Shown: positions 56,393 to 64,000 of the stretch, piece by piece
Layout of the letters: the number at the start of each line of letters is the position of its first letter
Numbering within the stretch: position 1 is the stretch's first letter
Source: Bactericera cockerelli
Lineage: Eukaryota > Arthropoda > Insecta > Hemiptera > Triozidae
Direction of reading: 5' to 3'
DNA length: 64,000 nucleotides
Assembly (NCBI GenBank): GCA_024516035.1
Contig: CM044960.1
Coordinates: 18,546,183 to 18,610,182 of the forward strand
Translations under genes and position numbers: made by a program
Notes under the pieces: model-generated
Told to the model about the DNA's origin: nothing
What the model saw: only the letters and a program-made list of their open reading frames with translations
Database searches by the model: none

Positions 56393-56575
56393 CCCGGTAG
56401 CTCAGTGGTAAAGGCGGCACTCTGTGAATCCAAAGTTTTCAGAGGTCGTGGGTTCAAAACCCAGCCGGGACATGACAAGTTATCCTCCCATTTGGGATTT
56501 TTACCACATAATAATATGTCTTGGGCTTACTGCTGGAATAATGGGACTTTAGTAGTCTAGATATTATTATTATAA
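56393..56575 (+). repeat. tRNA-derived SINE, family D
   Basis: The head GTCCCGGTAGCTCAGTGGTA, AAGGCGGCACTCTGTGAATC, GTCGTGGGTTCAAAACCCAG, CCGGGAC keeps complementary acceptor ends (GTCCCGG/CCGGGAC), D-arm and T-arm sequences. The central arm has a loop of about 15 nt, so it is not a normal tRNA. It is followed by TGACAAGTTATCCTCCCATT, ACCACATAATAATATGTCTT, GGGCTTACTGCTGGAATAAT, shared with 60567-60750. Confidence 0.88.
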
Positions 56576-57043
56576 ATTCCAAGAGGGACGGTAACCAGGG
56601 GCAAGATGGCAATGTGCCAGGATTTTCTATAATTTTTAATAAGGAAATGCTGGTCTGAATTTGGTATTTCTCATGATTTGGTGATATTATCATTAAAAAA
56701 ATATCAGGGTAGTTTTTTCCATGACTCTTGTGATACTTGTCAAATTAATAAATTACATAAGTAATTATGTACATACCTACTATGTAGTTTTCAATGAAAT
56801 AAACGTGTAACACAAGATAAATGGGCCAGCTCTCAAATTCATTAGATTTTTTTAAACTCTATTATGTAGGTACCTTATTTTCTTATTAAATTTATTAATA
56901 TTTTCTGTACTTATTTTGTAAACAGTTTGTTAAAGAATACCTATTTCTGTTGATTTCTATTTTAATTGTATAATCTATTAATTTTATAGTTGTTAAATGA
57001 CCACTATAAATTAAATGACAATCAATCTTTCCTCAAGGAAACT

Positions 57044-57218
57044 TGCTGATTGGATGGGTGACCATTCAAATTCTAATTCTCGTGACGCTGGCTTTTCCCG
57101 GCCCCACTCAGGCTGGGTGAGGTCAATGTGAGTAGCAGGTTTGTGAGTTTCCTGCGAATGGAGGGTAAAACCCCCGTCGTGATATGACCATGGCAGTTGA
57201 AAGCGACGTTAAACCCCA

Positions 57219-57254
<36 letters not shown>
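57044..57254 (+). repeat. 5S-derived SINE (family B), 3' portion with long poly-A tail
   Basis: Starts in the last part of the 5S head (GATTGGATGGGTGACCATTC) and runs through the whole body (GTGACGCTGGCTTTTCCCGG, GTGAGTTTCCTGCGAATGGA, GGGTAAAACCCCCGTCGTGA, AAGCGACGTTAAACCCCACT). It ends in over 30 A residues (57222-57254). The intact tail suggests it is one of the younger copies, 5'-truncated. Confidence 0.9.
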
Positions 57255-57256
<2 letters not shown>

Positions 57257-58590
57257 GTGATAAAAAGAATACACAAACATATATATAAGCAATATTGTAT
57301 GTAGTTAAAATAATGATTTTACTGAACGTAATTTACTGTTTTATATTATATTTTTTTTTTTTAATACTATGACTTCGACCTATTTTAAATTATACGACTT
57401 TATATCTGAATATTTGCTCATTGTAAATCTTTAAAAATATTGAAACTCAGAGTTTTGGTGTTTTTCTTTTCTTTTTCGAATGTTTTCTTCTATGTTCGCC
57501 TTCAATTTCTCATTAAACGGTTTTATACACTTTCGTTTTTATTATACCTTTTTTCATATTTCTCTCTCTCTTTTCTCTCCCATTTGATTTTTACTTATTA
57601 TAATTCTGAAAGGAATTCTGAGTCGAAGAATGGGAAAAAATCATTTCCTCTATAGTGAAAAAATTCTCTTATCATCAAATCTAGAGCAGAAAAAACTTCA
57701 ATTCAACTTTTCATGCAGCTTATGCACAATTATAAAAAAAATAATAGAGCATTCATTCTATAAGTAGGTAGATATGTTATTTTTATTCGTACAAAAAATA
57801 TTTTAATGGTAAAGAAAGCTATTTTTGACTCACCCGAAGATGAAAAAACGCTGTATTATTCTAATATTTTTAATTTTATAAGTTGGTAAGGAAGTGTTTT
57901 TTTATAGCTAACACAATGATGTTTAACACATAGCACGTATACCAACCAAAAAGTATTATGACTAAATAAGACACGGAACAATAATTTATTTAAAAATATA
58001 ATCTACTTAAACTCATGAAAATAATACCAGATTTCAAAAACCTGGCTACTACTTATGCAGTACATGATGAATCCTTTACTTTTTCTCACTCAGTACCTAC
58101 ATGTTCTGAACTATATAAACCTTGATATTCAATTAAATTTAATGGTTAATCTTTGTACTTGACCTTTAAACGATTTTTATATTTAAGCATTTCTTTTGTT
58201 TCGTTCAATTTGGTTTCTATCTCTTATCTTCCTCTCTTCCTCCCCCAATCCACCTTACTACAATAATATATCTGGAAGATCAAACTCATCTTGCTCCCTC
58301 AATTCCGGCTCCTAATCTTCTATTCATACAAAGACTCGAGAAGAAAATACCACGTCGGAAAAATGAGAAAACTCAGTCGTCAGAAAGGATCAGCGGAGAG
58401 GGACTTATGGCAAATTGAAATTTATGAAGGAGCAGGAACTATAGGAAATCTGGACTGGCAAGATGTGGGTGTACACAGAGTTGAAGGGGAGGTATTTCAT
58501 TATTAGATGTTGAGTTATTGATTCAAAATCTTTTTCAAAAGATTCAAAAAATTGATTCAAAATCGGAAACAAGATAACCACTCATTACTT
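57255..58590. other. Non-coding stretch
   Basis: AT-rich. A forward frame at 58291-58506 (71 codons) is hydrophilic and shows no recognisable domain. Nothing else is seen. Confidence 0.45.
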
Positions 58591-58775
58591 ATTATTATTA
58601 TTATTATACAACGCTTTATTAGGTATAAATGGACATTATGTACATACGAATAATTAATTTAACAATGAAAAAAATGGAAACAATATATACAATGAAAACG
58701 AAAAAGAATAGAAAATATATAAAAACATAAGTCCTAACTAAAGGGCGGGGTTATTGCCTATGGCAATCTCTTCCA
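58590..58775 (-). repeat. LINE 3' end with (TAA)n tail
   Basis: Starts with (TTA)n (58590-58607), i.e. a (TAA)n tail on the minus strand. ACGCTTTATTAGGTATAAAT, AAGTCCTAACTAAAGGGCGG, GGTTATTGCCTATGGCAATC and TCTTCCACCCAA follow. The same order is found at 20705-20880 and 62258-63612. The minus-strand motif GAAGAGATTGCC...GGCAATAACCCCGCCC is a conserved 3' UTR hairpin. Confidence 0.8.
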
Positions 58776-59450
58776 CCCAATTACTTGTGAAATAATTATC
58801 ACCCTAGCAGGTTCAGTTCTTTTGCACTGTGAGATGCTATTTTTTTGAGAACTAATGGTTAATGGTGTTCGTTCTATTTAGATTTTGGGAGGTCTGAGTT
58901 AAAATTTATAGGTAGGCATTTGTCTGATATTTGAAGAAATACGTGTTTTTTCTCTCTTGGACTTATAGATACATAAGTAGGTATGTTCTCTAAAAGGCAA
59001 ATTCTACATTGACCCTGTACAATAGGGCACGAAGAAACGGCAAGAAATGTCAAAGTACAGAATTCCTGACATTTTGACGTGTTTCGTGGGACATGTTTTC
59101 CAGTGAGCTCTTAGATAACAAGGCACTGGGTGATATTTAGCTGGAAATATTCGTGTGGAGCAGCGGCAGGGTCACTGGGCTCGTCTCGCATTCTAGTCCA
59201 TGCATGCAGAGGCAAGGGAATTCTCACATGTCTTCACTTCCTAACAACCATCTTTCCTGGAAAAGCTGCAGGGAAACAAGAGCACATCTTAGTTTTGACA
59301 TTTTTGAACTGAGCTCGTTTTAACTTTCGTGACAAGAGGCGATGAAAATATAGTTAGAATCTGGATATATTCTTAGATGAATAAGTAGCATTTAACTTTA
59401 TAATAATGAATTAATTGAACTCTAGGGACATTATAAATAAATCATTATCA

Positions 59451-59500
59451 CCTCGGCCGAGGTGTGAATAACGCCCTATACAAAGAAAGAGATATAAATA
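59451..59500 (+). repeat. Repeat copy representing the empty target site of foldback element 2
   Basis: CTCGGCCGAGGTGTGAATAA, CGCCCTATACAAAGAAAGAG, ATATAAATA. The left part matches 46623-46651 just before the element and the right part matches the sequence just after it (48618 onward: TATAAAAGGAGGAGATATAC). CACCTCGGCCGAGGTG (59449-59464) is itself a palindrome. Confidence 0.8.
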
Positions 59501-60566
59501 ATATATATAAACAGCAAAATATTTTTATTAATATAAATATATAGAAGTATGACACTTATGAAGAATTGCTTTAGCTGCAATAATATTATGGCAAGAGATT
59601 TACCTGATGTAGTGGAGGCTAGTGGGCAGACTTCGTAGATACAGTTATAAGTCGTATCCTATCTATCTGGTTGTTACCTAAATAAAACCCAAGCATCCAC
59701 TTCCACAGTACTTAGCTTGTTCGTGGAATGTGACATTTCCATTTCTATATTTTAGACTCCAGCTCGTGTTCATGAAAGAGTATTGTAACATAAAGTACTC
59801 GAAAGAACGAATAGAGAATAAGAAAACCTTACCCATTTGTAGGGAAATTCTTAGAAATGTACTTAAGTTCTCAGGTGAATTAGTAATAAACTTGATTTGT
59901 ATTCCTAGGGGGATGTCTTCATGCTAGTGCCATTGTGGTGAGGTGGCATTCCATATGCACTCGTTATGGTGGCACAAATGCATATTGCATGAGGACTGAA
60001 TATTTAAGGATTGTTATTGTTATTGCATGGAATAACATCTTTGTCATCCTGCAGGGGTGTTATACCTAGCTAAAGTAACTGATATCTATGAGTGTCATTT
60101 AGAAGACCAAGTATCTTCTCGAGAAAATAAATATCTTATTTATTTTCCTTTGAGTTTTATTCCATATTTTTCGTAGATTATGTAGTAAAGGTATATCATC
60201 ATCTAATAGTATGACATCATTACCATCCTTTAGTAGGATTTTTTAGTATATAAAACTTATTTCATGCAATGATCCTCCACTGCAGACACAAGTTCACTAA
60301 TCTACGTATTATTTCAATACCTAAGAAATAAGTTATTGATATTACCCCTTCACCTGAAAAGAAAAATCAAAAACATTTTCACTACAGGCTGGAATCAATA
60401 AGATAATAATGTGGTAAGAGGCTTAAATACACTGCCGACAAAATACTTCCTCGTGATTGCTTCACATTGTACGAGTATACTCAGTATACTCGTACACGTG
60501 GCAATTAATATTTAATCACATGTACCTCCAAAACAGCTAGTAAGTTCATGAATTTATAATGGGAGA

Positions 60567-60750
60567 ATCCCAGTAGCTCAGTGGTAAAGGCGGCACTCTG
60601 TGAATCCAAAGACTCCAGAGGTCGTGGGTTTGAAACCCACGACACTGGGACATGACATGTTATCCTCCCGCAATTGGGATTTTTACCACATAATAATATG
60701 TCTTGGGCTTACTGCTGGAATAATGGGACTTTAATAGTCCTAATCGGGCA
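60567..60750 (+). repeat. tRNA-derived SINE, family D
   Basis: ATCCCAGTAGCTCAGTGGTA, AAGGCGGCACTCTGTGAATC, GGTCGTGGGTTTGAAACCCA, CGACACTGGGACATGACATG, then the same tail as 56393-56575. The acceptor ends are again complementary (TCCCAGT/ACTGGGA) but with different bases. That suggests different tRNA-like founders or compensatory change. Confidence 0.88.
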
Positions 60751-60769
60751 GTACAAATAAGGCGATATT

Positions 60770-60917
60770 ACAATGCGTCTCCTATACAAAATTGCGTCGA
60801 AATCCGTTCAGTAGTTTCTGAGGTTTGCGCGTTACAACTGTTACAGGGAATGTATTTAACAGACCGACAGACAGGCACAAAACCAAAGTTTCTCAGGAGG
60901 TTATGAAACGTCCAAAA

Positions 60918-60945
<28 letters not shown>
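60770..60945 (+). repeat. RTE-like retroelement 3' remnant with adjacent T tract
   Basis: AAATCCGTTCAGTAGTTTCT, GAGGTTTGCGCGTTACAACT, CAGACCGACAGACAGGCAC. Such AAATCCGTTCAGTAGTTT...ACAGACAGAC tails are widespread in arthropod RTE-type elements (recollection, not searched). A T-run of about 26 bases at 60919-60944 may be the tail of a separate minus-strand element. Confidence 0.5.
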
Positions 60946-60948
<3 letters not shown>

Positions 60949-61812
60949 ACTTAAACGCCCCAACAATAAAGGCAATTACAAAGTAAAATGATGTACCTAT
61001 ATAAAAAAAAATATCTTAATTACGAGTTTAACAATACAATTATTTTAACATAAACAAGTGAGCAAAATCAAAATCATGGATAATCCAAAACCATTTTTAT
61101 CATTTCTTTAAAATATATATGCGACTCTGAGATGTCAATTTGTGTCGCGTATTTATTATATATGGGTGATTCTCCAAAAAACGTACCTTTTCGATATGAA
61201 AATTGAAAATGACATAAATTACTAGAAATAAAAAAATAAAAATACTGGGTCATTCTAATTTCACTATGGAACCTAACGGTACCAACGGTGTTTTCATATT
61301 TTCCTTTTTAACTGTGAATTTGGGGATTTTTTTAAAACGGCTGCCTACGGGAATTACTTGGTTGTCTACGGAAATGACGTTTTTTACGGAATACCAGTAA
61401 ATATTCTTCTGAATAACTTTTTAAACAATCTAATAGTTTTTCAGATTACTATATTTTAGATTAGTCTTCTATCAATGATACCTAGAATTATTATACTTGT
61501 AGCTATCCATAAAAAATGTCAATTTTTTTCCATTGATTTTTTTCCACCTACCAACTGCAAAAAATAACAGAACCAAATGAAACTAACTAACAATTTTTTC
61601 AATGGGCAATGGGCCAAAAAACATTAGGTTCATTTTGTAAAAATAAATGTTCAAACATAAAATAAAAATGAAACACTTCAAAATTCAAGGTCAATTATAG
61701 GTAATTGAATTGAAACGGATAATTTCTAAATTTAAAGTTTACGGTTTTTTGAACCATTAAAAACAGCTTATTTGACTCCTCTGGGTCAGAATCTTCATCA
61801 TAATTCGACCAT

Positions 61813-62160
61813 CATCACTTGATTCTTCATCTTTTCTATCATCACTTGATTCTTCATCTTTTCTATCATCACATGACTCTTCATCTTTTCTATCATCACT
61901 TGATTCTTCATATTTCTATCATCACTTGACTCTTCATCTTTTCTATCATCACTTGACTCTTCATCTTTTCTATCATCACTTGACTCTTCATCTTTTCTAT
62001 CATCAGGTGACTCTTCATCTTTTCTATCATCACTTGATTCTTGATCTTTTCTATCATCACTTGACTCTTCATCTTTTCTATTATCACTTGATTCTTCATC
62101 TTTTCTATCATCACTGGACTCTTCATTCTTTCTATCATCACTTGACTCTTCATCTTTTCA
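61813..62160 (-). repeat. 27-bp tandem array, about 13 units
   Basis: Unit CATCACTTGACTCTTCATCT plus TTTCTAT, period 27 bp, one unit shortened to 26 bp at about 61894-61919. In one minus-strand frame each unit reads RKDEESSDD; in another, MIEKMKSQV. Downstream on the minus strand another frame reads DEDSDPEESNKLF. This may be the remains of an acidic-serine protein repeat, but the 26-bp unit and a further shift break the frame. Confidence 0.9.
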
Positions 62161-62257
62161 ATCAAAAATGGATTTCAATTAAGGGGATGGGTTGATGACT
62201 GTGGTTTTCTCTTCCACCCAACCCAATGTAGTGTATCAGTTTATCATTACTGGATCA

Positions 62258-63612
62258 GTTTTTTTTTTTTTTTTTACACTTTATTAATAGGACATATTAT
62301 ACACAATACAAATAATTACAAATTAAAATACACAATACAAAAGAAGAAAAATAAATAAATATACAGGGTGTTACTAAATTACTGTCAGATAGAAAAGGTG
62401 CGTGTTTTTGGGGTCATTTTAGGGGGGGTTCGTTCTCTAAAAAAATCCCGAAAAATGCTTCCTCTCCCTTCCAGGAGCTGTGAAAGTTAAAAAAATAAAA
62501 GTGTTTTTTTACTATAACTCTTGAAATACAAGAGCTATCTTAACAAAATTTTGTGAACTTACCTTATATTATGCTCCTATTATTCCCACATAACTTGCAT
62601 TTCGGTGACATTTTCAGGGTCGGCTGTATGGGGTCAAGCTGCAAAGAAAACCGCCATATCTTTTTGTATAATAAAAGTAGTGAAATAAAATTTAAGCCAC
62701 TTTATTGTAAATGTTTTTTTCTACAAAAAAGCTCTGAATATTTTTTTTGTCAAATGCACGTATCACTCCAAAAAATCGAGTTGAAAAACTTTGGATAACC
62801 GCGTGTGTCCTTTCAACATTTTCCCTCTCTAAATCTGATCCCCTCACACATACCACTTTGTGTTTAAAAAAAGGAATGCCAAGAAAAAAATTCCAACAAA
62901 TGACTTTATCTTTAGCATTTATTCTGTAAATGTAAATAAAGTAAATTCAGAAAAATGTAATTTACATTTATTCTGTAAATGTAAACACTTTATTGTAAAT
63001 GTAAATAAAGTCATTTGTTGGAATTTTTTTCTTGGCATTCCTTTTTTTAAACACAAAGTGGTATGTGTGAGGGGATCAGATTTAGAGAGGGAAAATGTTG
63101 AAAGGACACACGCGGTTATCCAAAGTTTTTCAACTCGATTTTTTGGAGTGATACGTGCATTTGACAAAAAAAATATTCAGAGCTTTTTTGTAGAAAAAAA
63201 CATTTACAATAAAGTGGCTTAAATTTTATTTCACTACTTTTATTATACAAAAAGATATGGCGGTTTTCTTTGCAGCTTGACCCCATACAGCCGACCCTGA
63301 AAATGTCACCGAAATGCAAGTTATGTGGGAATAATAGGAGCATAATATAAGGTAAGTTCACAAAATTTTGTTAAGATAGCTCTTGTATTTCAAGAGTTAT
63401 AGTAAAAAAACACTTTTATTTTTTTAACTTTCACAGCTCCTGGAAGGGAGAGGAAGCATTTTTCGGGATTTTTTTAGAGAACGAACCCCCCTAAAATGAC
63501 CCCAAAAACACGCACCTTTTCTATCTGACAGTAATTTAGTAACACCCTGTATACATAATATATGTCCTAACTAGAGGGCGGGGTTATTGCCTTAGGCAAT
63601 CTCTTCCACACA
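62258..63612 (-). repeat. LINE 3' end interrupted by foldback element 3
   Basis: Poly-T (about 62259-62276), ACACTTTATTAATAGGACAT, and AAAATAAATAAATATA (to 62363), then after the insertion CATAATATATGTCCTAACTA, GAGGGCGGGGTTATTGCCTT, AGGCAATCTCTTCCA. Joining the two sides over TATA rebuilds the same order as the uninterrupted copy at 58590-58775. Confidence 0.88.
62364..63549. mobile_element. Foldback element 3: 1186-bp near-perfect palindrome with TATA target duplication
   Basis: Ends CAGGGTGTTACTAAATTACT and its reverse complement, flanked by TATA (62360-62363, 63550-63553). The arms (62364-62908, 63006-63549) are essentially identical: an 81-codon frame reads the same on both strands (62553-62798 and 63116-63361). 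The 97-bp loop contains several ATTCTGTAAATGTAAA-type repeats. No transposase. Termini resemble foldback element 2 (CAGGGTGTWAC). Confidence 0.95.
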
Positions 63613-64000
63613 AAGTTCTGTAGGCAACCCATTATTCCCGTAGGCAACACATGTCTACGGAAATGATGCCTACGGGAATGATGAATTTATAGTTTTGGAT
63701 TAAAAAGCACTCATTTTCACACATATAAAATTTCAAAAACAACATTTCTTTTAATTGTACACAAAAAGGAATTAAAAAAGATATATATTTTTTTTAATGC
63801 ATATAATTATTATTTAAAAAAACTGTCTACTGAAATGATTTTGAATCTTACGTCAGCATAGATCTTACCCTATACGATTCTATATCTCAACTAATTTTGA
63901 AGAACCCCTAATTATCAAATTTAAAACAAGTAAATTAGATGTCCGCACAATGTTTTGATATGACAAAGAGGAGAAAGATGCACTCTAGTGCATTTTTTTA
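63613..64000. other. Non-coding end of window
   Basis: Repeats of GCCTACGGGAATGATG and GTCTACGGAAATGA (63626-63685), also seen at about 61350-61395 on the other side of the 27-bp array and foldback element 3. No gene seen. Confidence 0.5.

Noticed and set aside
56393..56475. A functional tRNA gene
   Set aside because: The acceptor and T-arm pair, but the anticodon arm has an oversized loop and the sequence continues into a tail shared with another copy: a SINE.
62553..63361. Paired 81-codon ORFs on opposite strands
   Set aside because: Mirror images in foldback element 3, not genes.

Overview
This looks like insect nuclear DNA, probably hemipteran (an inference from the genes, the AT-rich base composition and the repeat style). 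It is gene-poor and repeat-rich. Two host genes can be supported. The first is a complete, forward-strand, five-exon short-chain dehydrogenase/reductase (SDR) gene of the retinol dehydrogenase group (RDH11-14 type). Its coding exons lie between 42482 and 56259 and join in frame to 335 residues plus stop. The second is a single reverse-strand exon (20903-21118) of a rhodopsin-like GPCR that reads like a tachykinin-type receptor. The rest of that gene was not found.

Layout: 1-15.2 kb is non-coding, with a 56-bp tandem array (3079-3465), tRNA-derived and RTE-like retroelement remnants (5.57-6.1 kb) and a small inverted-repeat element with a perfect internal hairpin (7.7-8.1 kb). 15231-18047 is a 36-bp-TIR element with TA flanks. 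It contains a degraded Tc1-like transposase with a nonsense codon and a Lys in the third catalytic position. 19.5-21.3 kb holds a 5S-rRNA-derived SINE, a 91-bp tandem array and the GPCR exon. 21.3-28 kb is repeats and low-complexity DNA. 28.0-29.3 kb holds a LINE C-terminal/3' end next to a 611-bp near-perfect palindrome. 30-42 kb is mostly SINE copies, plus two unproven candidate exons (36203-36288 and 37717-37860). The second of these would splice in phase with the RDH gene. 42.5-56.3 kb is the RDH gene. Its third intron holds a 1966-bp palindromic element, with its target site recognisable as an empty copy at about 59453-59500. Its last intron holds a 220-bp piggyBac-like MITE carrying four 20-bp palindromes. 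56.3-64 kb is retroelement debris, a 27-bp tandem array and a LINE 3' end split by a third palindrome (62364-63549).

The most unusual feature is three long foldback palindromes with arms of about 295-650 bp. Two share CAGGGTGTWAC termini and TATA target duplications. Five dispersed SINE-like families can be separated by eye: tRNA-derived A, C, D and E, and 5S-derived B. Several nested insertions can be dated relative to each other. No rRNA operon, functional tRNA, CRISPR array or viral gene was seen.
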